A stretch of DNA of 64,000 nt from Lunularia cruciata (Eukaryota > Streptophyta > Marchantiopsida > Lunulariales > Lunulariaceae): assembly GCA_948567375.1 (NCBI GenBank), contig OX419757.1, positions 14,584,974 through 14,648,973 on the forward strand, read 5' to 3'. This document shows, piece by piece, positions 10,936-23,299 of the stretch. Each line of letters starts with the position of its first letter. The first letter of the stretch is position 1. The notes beneath the pieces are model-generated. The model was not told the DNA's origin. It saw nothing but the letters and a program-made list of their open reading frames with translations, and did no database searches. The position numbers and the translations under genes were made by a program.

Positions 10936-12204
10936 GCAGGTCATGTTGGAGTGGACAAGACCTTGGATGCAATCCAACGCCATTACTATTGGCCCAAGAT
11001 GAGCAACGATGTGATGGACTACGTGTGCATTTGCTTACTTTGTCAACAGAACAAAGCTTCTAATCAAGCTCATGCATGGCTCCTACAACCTTTCCCCACT
11101 CCTACACAACGTTGGGAACAGTTGTGTACGGATCTCATCTATGAATTACCCAAGACCACATTAGGATTCTACTCCATTGTGGTCTTTGTGGACCGGCTCA
11201 ACAAAATGATTCATATACGCCCTACCACCAAGGAGGTGACCGCTCCACAACTTGCTGAATTATACTTAGATGTAATCTTCTCTCACCATGGCTTGTCTTG
11301 AGTACTCATCACCGATAGGGGTACTCAATTCACCAGTTTTTTTTGGCGCACCCTCTTTGGTTTCTTCAAAACTAAGTTAGTCATGTCCATAGCTTACCAC
11401 CCACAAACAGATGGACAAACAGAGCGAGCTAATTGTACTATTGAAGACATGTTACGCGGCTTCACCTTAGAAGAGCAAGAGAGGTGGGATACCCTACTCC
11501 CATTGGTTTAATTTGCTTACAACAATTCAATGAATGCATCCACCCAGGTCACTCCATTCTTCCTCATGTATGGTGTGCATCACTTCAGACCTTCTAGCTT
11601 GATGAAGATCTGTCCAATGGCTACCAAGGTTGATGCTGTCAACACATTTGTCTCCAGAATCCAACAAGGGGTGGAGAGCGCTAAGCACAAATTACAGATT
11701 GCACAAAATTGCCAAAAGTAGTATGCTGATGTACACCGTAGGCACATGGAGTTCAATGTTGGGGATCAGGTGTGGCTATCGACAACCAACCTCACATTAG
11801 TAGGACCTCGTAAGCTCAGACCTCATTTTATTGGGCCTTTCTCAATTCTCTATCGAGTCGGCGTTGTGGCCTATCACCTTGAGCTACCACCACACATGAA
11901 GATCCATCCAATGTTCCATGTTTCCCTATTACGCAGATATGCTCCCCGATTAGGCTCGGGTCATTCCACACGAGACATTCGACCTTGTCCGACACTCGTT
12001 GACGGCAACAAGGAATATGAAGTGGAGCGTATTCTCCAAAAACGTATGCATGGTACTCGTCATCCACGGGTGGATTATCTTGTCCAGTGGAAAGGTTACC
12101 CCCTCTATGAAGCAACCTGGGAACCCGCTGCCAAATTGACACATGCACCGGTGTTGGTGCAAGCATTTGAGCAACAGTTGCACAATAAGGACGTTGCGTC
12201 TTAA
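10936..12204 (+). pseudogene. integrase core and chromodomain of element A
   Basis: Resumes A after B: zinc finger remainder (GHVGVDKT ... CLLCQQNKA), then the catalytic core with TDLIYELPKT, VLITDRGTQF and QTERANCTIEDML. The catalytic Glu is GAG at 11422-11424. The C-terminal DNA-binding region has VGDQVWLST and HPMFHVSLLRRY, and the chromodomain YEVERIL...YLVQWKGYPLYEATWEP ends at 12204. In-frame stops (near 11300, 11509 and 11719) inactivate it. Chromodomains of this kind steer insertion to methylated-histone heterochromatin, which fits A's position inside another element. Confidence 0.92.
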
Positions 12205-12217
12205 AAGGAGGGAGGTT
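12203..12217 (+). other. Polypurine tract of element A
   Basis: AAAAGGAGGGAGGTT immediately before the 3' LTR, the plus-strand priming site. It overlaps the stop codon of pol (TAA at 12202-12204). Confidence 0.88.
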
Positions 12218-12911
12218 TGTAATACCAAGAGCTAGCCATATGATCTAGATATGAAATTCGGTTTGGTAACATCTGGAATGATGTAATATATGATGGTCAA
12301 AATAGATCATATAGAAGTATCACCAAAAGGGTAATTCTATTAATAGGACAGAAAACCAAAATAGATTTGAAAACCTTAGAACCAATAGCTAGACATATGA
12401 TTTGAAGGTGAGAATTGGGTTGGTAACATCTGGAAGGATGTTACATGGGATGGACTTAATAGATTAGAAAGAGGTATCACCAAAAGGAGACTTTTACTAA
12501 TAGAGTTGGAACCAAAATATGCCTAAAATCTTTAAAGGCAATTTTGAGGGCCTAAACGGATGAATTAGGCCTCAAAAATGTGCAGCTTCCCCTCTTCCCC
12601 ACTTTTTGAATGTGCTTTGTCTCATCAAGAGCTTTCCAATGGTACCTCACCCACGTGATTCTGAGATTCCTATAGTAAGATTTCCTAAAAGATTCCCTTC
12701 GGTCAAAGCTTGTTTGACCAACCAGATAGGACCAAGACCAACATGTCACCTATCTATGTACCTAATCCTATGGTGGAGTTTCATTGGAGGAGATCCACTT
12801 TGCCTATATATATGAAGAGAAGGTGCTCCTTTGGGGCATCAAAGTTTGAGTATGAAAGTGTGTTTCTCATGGTGTGTTTCTCTTCAGGTCTCCTATCCTT
12901 GGAGTATTACA
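12218..12911 (+). repeat. 3' LTR of element A (694 bp)
   Basis: Begins TGTAATACCAAGAG and ends GGAGTATTACA. A CCTATATATATGAAG TATA-like motif lies near 12803-12817. It lacks one of two repeated blocks (each with CATGTCAC) present in the 5' LTR. It is followed by the ATATA duplication and resumed E gag. Confidence 0.93.
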
Positions 12912-13314
12912 ATATACAAGAAGGAGAAGTTCTGGATAAATTTGTGCGGGGAATGAAGTCACAAACCGAATTGGAGGTGACCATGCGAGAACTACAAAAT
13001 GTAGAAGAAGCCATGCAATTGGCTGAGCGCTTTGATTCCTTGGTTGCAACAACTTGGTCTCGACCTTGACTTACAACAAGCTTACCAGTACAATACACAC
13101 GGGTGGAAGAACCAGCACCAATGTAGATTGATGTTATCCAACAAAGGCCACTTGGTGCAGCAGATAGAGAAAGATTGCAACAAATGGAGGTTGTTTTTAT
13201 TGTCACCAAGTTGGACATTGCATTGTTGAATGTCCACTTAGGAATGGGCGACCTCGACAAGTTGCCCAAATGGAGTTTGTGGAACCAAATGATCAAGGAA
13301 ACAAAGAATTCTAG
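12912..13314 (+). pseudogene. gag of element E (right part, with damaged nucleocapsid)
   Basis: Continues from 240 as IQEGEVLDKFVRGMKS... EAMQLAERFDSLVATTWSRP, then a degenerate zinc-knuckle region. It ends at TAG 13312-13314, the same place as in B and C. The slippery heptamer reads AGGAAAC here (13296-13302), so the candidate frameshift site has lost its first G. Confidence 0.87.
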
Positions 13315-13317
13315 TGG

Positions 13318-16300
13318 GAGATTTTGAGCCGCCTATTGAGAGCTTGATTAATTTCAATTGGATTGAAGGCTCAACTTATGCAAGTTTGCTTCACTTGCAA
13401 GGTATGATATCTAATTGGGGTTGTAAGATTTTGGTTGATTATGGAAGTTAAGAGAATTGTATGTCTATGCAAGCAGCAAAGGAATTGGGTATCCCTATCA
13501 AGCCAGTGGTTGGAAGTAGTTTGATGATGGCAAATGGTAGAAAGGATTTTGCATTCCGCACCTCGCATCCTATTACCTTCAAGATTGGGAAGGAGTATTT
13601 GGAGTGTATGAGGTTTGTAGTGGCACCTCTACAGTATGATATCATTTTGGGTCTACCTTGGCTTGAACGTCACAAGGTTCAATTTGATTGGACCCGATGC
13701 CAAATTCAAGTACAACACCAAGGTAGGAATTTCATATTAGGTTGTCTAGCACCTTTGAGCAAGACACCTAAGAATAGTCAATCCCAAGATAGGAAGTTTG
13801 TCAAGAAAGTAGCCATAGAGCAAGCCTTGAAGGGAGTGGAGTCCCAAGATGAGAAGTTTTCCAAGAAGCCAACCATGGAGCAAGCTTGGAAGATAGATGA
13901 GTCCTTGGAATGGAAGTTTGTTAGTAAAGCAGCCATAGAGCAAGCTTTGGAGGAAGATAAATCTGTATTCACGGTGTAGATCAAGCTGATTGCACAAGAA
14001 CAATAGCAAGAGGGCCAAGAGCCTCATCAAGCAATGGTTGATTGGATAGTTCAAGAGTTTGCAGACGTGTTTCCGGATGATCTGCCAAAGGGATTACCCT
14101 CTGATCAAGGTATGCACTTCAAGATCGAGTTATTACTAGGGAGTACTCCAATGAGTAGACTGATCTATTGGCTCTCACCAAAGGAGTTGGAGGAATTGCA
14201 AACAACACTTATAGAGTTGTTGGAGAAGGACTTCATACATCATAGTACCTCTCCTTGGGGAGCACCGGTATTATTTGTTCCAAAGAAGGATGGAGAACTT
14301 CATTTTTGTATTGATTACCGTGGGCTCAATAAGCAAATCGTGAAGAATGCATATCCCTTGCCTTGGATCGATGACTTGCTTGATCAACTAAGTGGAGCAC
14401 GCTACTTTTCCAAGTTGGATCTTTGTAGCGGCTATTGGAAAATTCCTATTGATGGAGAGGATGTGCAAAAGACTACCTTTTGTACAATGTATGGGCATTT
14501 TGAGTGGAGAGTTCTTCTTTTTGGACTCATTAATGCTCTAGCAGTCTTCATGGATCAGATGCATCAGGTGTTGGATGGACTCTTGGATCGGTTTGTGGTG
14601 GTGTTCTTGGATGATATCTTAATTTATAGAGGCAGAACACGTGAATCATGTGCAAGAAGTCTTAAGATGACTATCACAACAGAAATTTTACTACAAGAAG
14701 TCAAAGTGTGCCTTTTGGCAGAAAGAGGTTACCTTCTTGGGTCATGAGATCTCATCAGAGGGGATCAAGATAGAAGAAGAAAAAATCAAGGCCATTACTG
14801 ATTGGCCTACCCCAAAGGATGCTATAGAAGTATGGGCATTCAATGGATTGGTTCAATGGATTCAATGGATTGGTTCTCGACGGTTCATCCATTATTATGC
14901 TCATGTGGCTGCACCATTAATTGACCTCTTGGGAAAGAACTTGAGTTTCTAGTGGACCACCAAGCATGAAGAAGCATTCTAGAAGTTTAATCATATGGTG
15001 TCTTCAAGACCCATTCTTCAACCATATGATCCTCAACTACCTTGTGTGGTTGATTTTGATGCTTCTTACTTTGCCATTGGAGACATGTTGCAACAAGAAT
15101 TCCCAGATGGACTCCATCCCATTGCCTTTGTGTCTCACCAACTCAATATGGCTGAATGAAACTACTTTGCTTAAGATTGAGAACAACTTGCAATGGTATA
15201 CGCTACTAAGGTATGGAGGCATTACCTCTTGGAGAAACAAGTGATCATGCAAACTGATCATAAACCATTGTTGCAAGCCTTACACTTGGAACACATGAAG
15301 AGTCAACATCATTGATGGGAGGAAAAATTCCAACTATATGACATCAAACTTGAGTACAAACGATGTTGGTTCCATGTCATCCTTGATGCTTTATCACGAC
15401 GACCTGATTTGAAGTCTCTTCCTCTCATCACAGCGGCAATTTCAATAGTATTAGTTGATTCCAAGGTCCAAAATGAGTTTCAGTCAACTATACACCAAGA
15501 TCCCTTCTTCCAAATGGTATATGGTTGCCTTAAGGCATGTGATAAGGAGTACAACACCTTCTCCATCAAGGAGGTCCTTTTATTCCATGAGGACCAAATC
15601 TATGTTCTAGCTAAAGGTGATCTTCAACTTGTGCGCCTTCAAGAAGCCCATGATTTACCCATTGCTGGTTACATGGGTGTAGATAAGACCTTGGGTACCC
15701 TCCAACGTCAATGGTGGTGGCCCAACATGACACAAGATGTTTGAGAATTTGTCCGATCGTGTGAGAGTTGCTAACATAACAAGGCTAGCAACCAGAAGCC
15801 AAGTGGACTCCTTCAACCACTCACCATTCCATCCGCTTGCTGGGAGCATGTGAGCTTGGATCTCATCACATCTTTGCCAAAGACAAAACAAGGACACACC
15901 ACAATTGTGGTATTTGTGAATAAGCTTAGTAAGCAAATCCACTTGGCACCAACCTGTGATACCGTGGATGCTCCAACCTTAGCGCAAATCTACTTTGATA
16001 ATGTCTTCAAGCATCATAGGATGCCACGTGTACTCATTTCCAACCGTGATCCTTGATTTATTGGGAAGTTTTTGCAAGCACTCTTCCAGATACTCGACAC
16101 CAAGCTTGCTTTGTCCACGGCCTATCATCCTCAAATTGATGGATAAACCAAACGTGCAAATTGTACATTGGAGGATATATTGCGTGCCTTTGTCAATGTC
16201 CACCATACCAAATGGGATGAATGTCTTGCAATTGCAAAAATTTTCTACAACAATTCCAAACAGGAAAACACCGGATTTTCTTTTTTCTTTCTCAATTTTG

Positions 16301-16342
16301 GCCAAGATCAATTTGTTATAGATTCTCTTCTTGCTCCCCCTT
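13318..16342 (+). pseudogene. pol of element E: PR, RT, RNase H, integrase core
   Basis: Protease at about 13371-13660 has ILVDYGS followed by a TAA; the DSG is lost. The acidic linker repeats (SQDRKFVKKVAIEQ...) follow at 13780-13975. RT (14034-14747) ends in [10 protein letters not shown]. RNase H (about 14760-15420) keeps VDFDAS. Integrase (about 15600-16342) has [26 protein letters not shown] and LISNRDP (Asp to Asn change), and TKRANCTLED with AAA at 16150-16152 in place of the catalytic Glu. Numerous stops and shifts make this an old, dead copy. It is cut at 16342 by a solo LTR. Confidence 0.88.
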
Positions 16343-17084
16343 TGTAATACCAAGAGCTAGCCATATGATCTAGATGTGAAATGTGGTTTGGTAACATCTA
16401 GAATGATGTTATACATGATGGTCAAAATAGATCAGATAGAAGTAGCACCAAAAGAATACTTCTACTAATAGAGCAGAAACCAAAATAGACTTGAGAACTT
16501 GAGAGCAAATAACTAGACATATGATTTAAAGGTGATAACTGGTTTGGTAACATCTGGAAGGATGTCACATGATGGACTAAATAGATTAAAAAGATGTATC
16601 ACCAAAAGGGGACCTCTACTAATAGAGTAGGAACCAAAATATGCTTGAAATCTTTGAAAGCAATTTTGGAGGCCTAAATGGATGAATTAGGCCTCAAAAA
16701 TGTGCAAATTATCCCCCCCCCCCAAATGAAGGAAAGGCTGGCCTTCCCTCCCCCTAGTTTGTCTCATCGAGAGCTTTCCAATGGTACCTTACTCATGTGA
16801 TTTTGAGACTCCTACAAGAAGATTCTCTCCAATCAAAGCTTGTTTGACCAACCAGATAGGACCTAGACTGACATAACACCCATCCAAGTAAGAAATCCAA
16901 GGGTGGAGCTTGCTGACATGTCACCTATCTGTGTGCCTAATCCTATGGTGGAGCTTCCTCGGAAGAGATCCTCTTGGTCTATATAATAAAGAGAAGGTGC
17001 TCCTTTGGGGCACCGAATGTTGAGTGTGTAATTTGTATTTCTCCATTGTGTTTCTCTCTCTTCTCTTGTCCTCTGAGTATTACA
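16343..17084 (+). mobile_element. Family II solo LTR in integrase of E
   Basis: A 742-bp LTR, TGTAATACC...GAGTATTACA, flanked by CCCTT (16338-16342) and CCCTC (17085-17089), a 5-bp duplication with one change. The E frame ([13 protein letters not shown] in C) is broken exactly here. It contains an 11-C run near 16713-16723 and a TATA-like CTATATAATAAAG near 16978. Confidence 0.93.
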
Positions 17085-17684
17085 CCCTCCATCTCAAGTT
17101 CCTCATACTTCCACATTTTGACCACTATATCCCACTCTCTCTAACAAGCCAAGTCTCACCTCCTTGTTGCTCAGAATCGCCAAAAACAATATGCAGACCA
17201 CCATCGTTGTGATCTCATCTTTGAAGTTGGTGATAAAGTCATGCTATCCTCTAGTAACCTCCCTCTCCCACTTGATACCCAAGTTTGTAAAATTGCCTCA
17301 AACCCTTTGATATCACCCAAATTGTCTCTCCTGTTGCTTATCAACTTGCCTTGCCTTGTCATATGCATATACATCGTGTCTTTCATGTTTCCAAGTTGAA
17401 ACCTTTTGTTCCTAACCCCTCTTCCTTTTCCTCTTGAGTCAAACCTCCCCCTCTTCTTGTCCCTATCAATGATCATGAGGAGTATGAAGTTTATCATTTC
17501 CTTGCACATCGTCATATCAACAAGGCCGTCGCCAACATACAGAGTACAAGGTCCTTTGGAAAGGTATCCCCTTCATGATGCCACATGAGAACATCTTTCT
17601 CACCTCCAAAATGCACAAACGGCCATCCAAGAATTTGAAGCTTCATTGGCAATGAGGACATCACCAACTAGCAGCGGGGGAATA
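17085..17684 (+). pseudogene. integrase C-terminus and chromodomain of element E
   Basis: Reads (with frameshifts) through [10 protein letters not shown], the FEVGDKVML segment, HVSKLKPFV, and a damaged chromodomain (EEYEV..., ...[15 protein letters not shown] around 17540-17585). A purine tract AGCGGGGGAATA then abuts the LTR at 17685. It represents the last part of pol in E. Confidence 0.85.
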
Positions 17685-18110
17685 TGTAACAATATGGAGT
17701 TTAGCGACAAAGTTAGTCGGACTTACAAAGTAGCACATAAGACAAATTAGCCTAGAATATTCTGGAAGTATCTAGGAAGCTTCTTGGGAAGCTTCTCTAC
17801 TAGCTTAGCTTGCACCGCAAGTAAGTAGCTTCTAGAAGGAAGCTTCTAGAAGCTTCTAACTAGCTTAGCTTACACGTCAAGTAGGGAGCTTCTAGAAGGA
17901 AGCTTCTTGAGAAGCTTCTTAGTTAACTTGGCTTGCACTCTAATAAAGTGGCTTGAGGAAGCTTCTTGAGAAGCTTCTCAAGGGCCTTGTATGCTACCTA
18001 TAAATACCAAAGCCAAAGCTCATGCTAAGCATTCGGAGTTTTCCCTCATTCAAGTGTCCCAATGTGAGTTTCCATTCTCCTATTTCTCTCCTTGGTCTTG
18101 GTCTTTTACA
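17685..18110 (+). repeat. 3' LTR of element E
   Basis: Runs TGTAACAATATGG...GGTCTTTTACA (426 bp), with the palindromic array (perfect 18-mer at 17839-17856) and TATA box CTATAAATACC near 17997-18007. The 5' partner lies outside the window. TGTTC at 18111-18115 should be the target duplication. Confidence 0.93.
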
Positions 18111-19914
18111 TGTTCTATGAGGTTGGAATTTCCTCTCTCTCATCAATGAAGCTTATAATATTTCCTCTCACCCTCCAAAAAGACCAAGCAGGTCTAAGAA
18201 GGTCAAACTACCATCTAATTTGTACTTGAGTGTATGTAGACTAAAGGATCTAAGCCATTCTATCTCCCACAATGTCATGGACTCTAGTGTGTGCTCCACT
18301 CATTGCATATCATAAATTATGTATATCTGATGTACTATTTAGGGATCAAGGAGCATAATAGTGCAAACCTAGAAACATTGGATATGGTAAGCTCACTTGT
18401 AAACAAGTGTTGTAATGAACTTTTTTGAAGGTAAACAAAAGTATTCAATTAAGCTAGAAGTATTGAGTTAATCTTTAGAATCCTTTTCTCCACAAGAGAG
18501 AATCTTAGCACTATCTAATATATGTGTAATCAAGTATGAGGTTGTTAGAAGGATATGAGAGTCAATATGCTCAATAGATTTACTTTTATTTTTTTAGTCT
18601 AAGGACACAAAGGCTATCAAATCAAAAAGCACACTACAACCTAGAATATGTAATACATCACAAGCAAACAATAGATATGCTTTCTACTCGTCATTATAAT
18701 GAGTACAAGAAGAAAAATAGTTATACAATGAATTTACTAGCTAGAAAGGGAGAAAATAAGTTCCATGTTCCTAAAAAGTTGATGGTGTTGTATGCTCTTG
18801 TTATGAGAGACCAAACTCTTCTACAAACATAGGAAAAGCTATTTATAGCTCATATAACTATTTAAAAGTTGTAAGAATATAATAAGCTCTAATAAAGTAG
18901 AGTTGGTGTGATGTATAGTATTATCAAATGTATAAAAATGATTCAATAGGATATTTATGGGAGGGTAGGTATTTATAATAATCTTTTATTATTCTTTTAT
19001 TAGTCTAGTGTATAACTCTCATTATTAGAACTATTGACAAGTAATAATGTGGAGCCAAATTTAGGTGACATTAAGCATAGACTTTTGGGTAATCAAGAGT
19101 AACTTGTGAATGAAGCTAAACTTAGTTAATCAAGACTTGCAAGTGAATTCTTTGACTATTCTTTTTTTGTCTTATATACCTAATCACAAACCAAGGCTAT
19201 AGATGATGATTGCCCTTTGTAGTAGCATTTTAATACTAAAACATGTGATCTTAGGTGTATTTTACATTTTTATTTTATTTGGAGAAGTCTTTATTTAAGC
19301 CCACATTATAACTATCTTGAAGTAAAGTTTTGGTTCCTTGAGAGTAGATCATACCTCTTAGAAGCATGAGGTATTGACATACTTGAGTATTGAAAAGAGT
19401 AAAGAGACTTTTCATAGAGGCTAGCAATAGCCATTGAGTTTGAATTAGAGCAAGGTAGAAGAGGTATATCATAATTATTTGACATTTTAGATTTGGCTCT
19501 CAAGTTGAAACTCCAAGAGAAAAGGTAATGGATGATGAAAGAGTACATCATATTCCTAAATTTTTTTCCTCAAACACATTGTGCATTCCAATTTAGTTTA
19601 TGAAAAAGTAAGTTTTGATATAAAATATAATGCATATGCTTTGTATAAACTATATGAACTTGGTAGTAATGAAGTCTCCTACACTAGTGGTGTTTTTGGT
19701 GGTTACTTGTACTAATAATTATATTTTTTATTATCTTTTTATGAAAAATGAATTTGAATATAGTCCAAACTGTAAATATTAATAATATTTTATGATTCTT
19801 GTGCTAAAAGTAATATGGAATGATTACAAGATGAGAATAAATATATTACCAATCTACTTGCATTGTTTTTAGAAAAAAGATTGTTGGTTAGATGTGATAG
19901 GTAGAAATTTTGCT

Positions 19915-20320
19915 TTCATACGTGAATAAATTGTCTTTGATCACTATGCAAGTTGATATCTTGAGTTATTATTTACAAGTGAGTTGGTTATTCACTACAA
20001 CAAATCAATAGTAAAGATAAATTATATATATCCAACACGTATGTTAAAAATTCATACGTGAATAAATTGTCTTTGATTACTATGCAAGTTGATATCTTGA
20101 GTTATTATTTACATGTGGTTATTTATTCACTACAACAATCAATAGTAAAGTTAACTTAGATATATCCAAATCTTATGTTAAAAGTTCATGCATGAATAAA
20201 TTGTCTTTGATTACTATGCAAGTTGATATCTTGATTTATTATTTACATGTTAGTTATTTATTCACTACAACAAATCAATAGTAAAGTTAACTTAGATATA
20301 TCCAACACTTATGTAAAAAA
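19915..20320. repeat. Tandem repeat, three copies of about 135 bp
   Basis: Units start at 19915, 20051 and 20185 (TTCATACGTGAATAAATTG or close variants). Each includes ACTATGCAAGTTGATATC and ACTACAACAAATCAATAG. Units differ by small indels and scattered substitutions. They do not keep an open frame. Confidence 0.93.
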
Positions 20321-23241
20321 TCTTCTTCTTGCTCAAAATCTCATCGTTGCTTATAGCAAGATTTTTTACATGAAATTGCCTTCCAATCTGTGCATTTTGG
20401 AACTCCACTGCCTTCCCATCTATGCATTTCTCTATAGTGATATTTGTTTCATCTAGATGTGATTGGATCTCCAAAATCTGAGCTATTCAACTTGGACTTA
20501 CATTGTAAACCATTGAATCCAAACTTCTTAGAGTGATCCTTGTTTCATTCAAGAATGATTTGATTTCAAATATTTGAGCCATCAAACTCGGATGGTAAAC
20601 CATTGAGTTAAAATTTTTTCTAGAGCGACTTTACTTCATCTGACTATTATTTAATCTTCATATTATGCTATCAAAATGTTTCCTTGCTTTTGATCATTAT
20701 TATAACCTTACAATTAAGGATTCCACCAATAATTAATGAAAATTTCCTACTTCATATCACCTTGTAAAACTTGAGCACTTGGATTGATGCAACTCTTGAG
20801 TGTCCCAAATTAAAGCTCATACCTTTCTCCAAAAATTGGTACATATTATGTAGTAGTATGTAGTTTTCTAAGCTCTATTCTCTAAGGAAAAAGAAATCTA
20901 CCGAGTTTTTTGTCCACATAGGATACAAAAATAGAATGGAAAAAATAATTCATGTCCTTGATATAAGGAATTTACTAAGAATTCCTTGAAAATTTAAAGT
21001 ATCCATTGCCAATAAATACAATTTTCATAAATTCATTTGAAACAAACAAGCATTGTATATCTAAGGTCTTGTATTTGTTAGACCTCATTCACTTGATGAT
21101 CTTCCTTGTTTGAGAGTTTGATTCCTAATTATGTTCTTAAATTAACAAACTTAGAGCTTACTACCAACAAGAGTTTATATCCACAATATTCTACAATCGA
21201 AGTGTCTTTTAGTTTAGGAATATATAATACATTGATTGCTCCAATAAGAGTTTGCAATATAAAGTACATTTCTTTTCAAATTTGCTTGCAAATTATACTC
21301 AAGATTTGATCAGATTATGGGTATGATCAACAGCTAGAAAACCTACTTCTATTATTCTGAACAGAACTATACCAATGCATATAAAACAAGTTTTTGAATA
21401 ATAGTTATGATGAGGTTTGTATCACTTTCAATAATTCCATACATCTAAAATCATTTAGCATATAATGTGTTGTTGAAATCATTGACTACTTTTTAATAGT
21501 TCCTATTCATATTTTAGGATGATATAGCTAATACAATACTGCAATCTTTGCTTAATATACATCATCAATCAAAATACTCAAGTACTTTGTCACAGGCATA
21601 TAACACTTTGTATAATTCTTGGAAGAAACTTCTCTTTATTTCTTGCAACAAAAGTGATAAGATAAGATACGGTAAGGTAAGAGAAGATAAGTTATTTCTA
21701 AAGAAAATTACTAAAAATTTAAAATCATTCAATAAAATTGTCTTACAATATATTTTTGCATGATATGCACATAAAATTTATTAAAAATTAGAAGTAAATA
21801 TTTTTATTTCATAATAAGAAGAATGTAAAATATTAAAATAATAATAAATTTATGTTTGATTTGAGACAACAATGAGAGTAAATACTACAACACAAAAAAA
21901 AGAAATGATAAAACTTTGAAATATATAATGTGTACAAATTATCTATACAAAGAGCATGAGCTAAACTCTGATTTAGTATATTTTTCAGCACAATTATCAC
22001 AAACTATAAATATGCCTCTAATTAGGGTTTGAATACTTGCATAGGATATTTGTATTATTTCTCAAAACTAGGTGAATCAAAGAGCTCTATTAGGATCCTT
22101 TGCTTCAATCTATGCTTTGTAGTAATAAAAAACTTCTCTTTTTGTGAAATTGTCAAGCTGTTTATACACCTCTTTGGTTTATACTCTATTATAATATCAC
22201 TCAAAGACATATTTTAGTCATTTTAGGACTTAGCTCAAAATTAAAAGACATTTGTACAATATAGCCATTTGCTGTAGGATTGGGATTTTTGAGGATGTAA
22301 TTTGAGCTATTTGATTTTTACCTACTATATAAGCTGTCTTTAAAGCTTTCATATATACTAGAAAATAGCCATATAAATTATATTTCATATTTTCCATATC
22401 CAAAATATTATATGGTATCAAAATATTCATATACTTATTTTGTTGTTGGATGATCTTCAAATAATCTTCAACTACTTCACCAAAATACATGATAATTAAT
22501 TATGTCAATAACATCCTATCTTAGAGACAAAATGAAGGTACATTTTTTCAACTATCATGGCTTACCAATGTATCATTGGTATTCTAAAATATTATTGGTT
22601 AACTTTAGCTTTACAAAAAGATGTATGTCTCAAATAAAGGAAAATATGGGCCATACCTCAAGTATGAGTTTGTGCATCATCATCAATTTTTGTCATCCTC
22701 AACTTATCCAAACTCATAAGGACAAAATGCAACTTTTCTTCTTACCATATATTTACATGATTAATTTGAAAATCTTACTTAAGGCTAGAGTAGAGAAAAT
22801 TTTCATCTTAGTAATTGATGCTTTATGTCTAAGTAGCAATAAATGAAGATCTTCTTTGTCAACATCATCCCTAATCTATATAATATGCATGGTATTATTT
22901 GATAAGGATTGTTTATTGTAGAGAGTGGGAATAATTCTTTTAGACTCAATCCATACTTACTACAAGGTAAATCTTGGGCAGGTTCTTCATGTCGAAATTG
23001 TCATATAGTAAAATTTGATTTTACAATATCTCACTGCTTTGAATATTTTAGAGTGCTCTTTGTTTCTGGTTCAAAACATTAACTGCTTGATTTTCTTCCT
23101 TATTGCTCCAACAACTCAAAGATCACCTAACCTACCTTTGGAAGGATCTTTTTCTAAAACCCATCCCTAGTATTGCATACTATCTATTGTATTCTTTTGA
23201 ATTTGTCATCTACTAATACTAAAATAAATTCTATATATCCC

Positions 23242-23243
<2 letters not shown>

Positions 23244-23295
<52 letters not shown>
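23244..23295. repeat. (TA)n microsatellite
   Basis: About 52 bp of uninterrupted TA. An open frame crossing it on the minus strand is a poly Tyr-Ile artefact. Confidence 0.97.

Positions 23296-23299
<4 letters not shown>

Larger units (their letters stand above)
241..12911 (+). mobile_element. Family II Ty3/gypsy chromovirus A, nested in E and itself split by B
   Basis: Bounded by LTRs 241-995 and 12218-12911, both TGTAATACC...GTATTACA, with perfect 5-bp duplications (ATATA) on each side. It has an initiator-Met tRNA primer site, gag with a CCHC knuckle, protease, RT, RNase H, an integrase split by element B at 4813-10935, a C-terminal chromodomain and a purine-rich tract before the 3' LTR. 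Without B it is about 6.5 kb. Stops occur in gag (the fourth codon is TAG), at the RT-RH junction and in integrase, so it is not autonomous today. The integrase glutamate (QTER) is intact, unlike in family I. Confidence 0.95.
1..18110 (+). mobile_element. Family I Ty3/gypsy chromovirus E, interrupted, 5' end outside window
   Basis: Old host element at the bottom of the left nest. Its gag starts beyond the left edge and runs to 240. Element A interrupts it, gag resumes at 12912, and pol continues to 16342. A family II solo LTR interrupts integrase, the integrase C-terminus and chromodomain follow at 17085-17684, and the 3' LTR ends at 18110. The same gag sentence is split on both sides of A, with ATATA duplicated at 236-240 and 12912-12916. 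Many stops and CpG-type transitions (CGA to TGA, CAA to TAA) show it is dead. Domain order PR-RT-RH-IN-chromodomain places it among Ty3/gypsy chromoviruses; the clade needs an RT tree. Confidence 0.93.

Noticed and set aside
12218..12911. Reading 241-995 and 12218-12911 as LTRs of a 12-kb element with an unusually large internal region
   Set aside because: The extra 6.1 kb is element B, with its own LTRs and duplicated target site, so A itself is an ordinary size.
16713..16723. Run of 11 C
   Set aside because: Homopolymer inside a solo LTR; likely slippage or assembly noise, with no functional reading.
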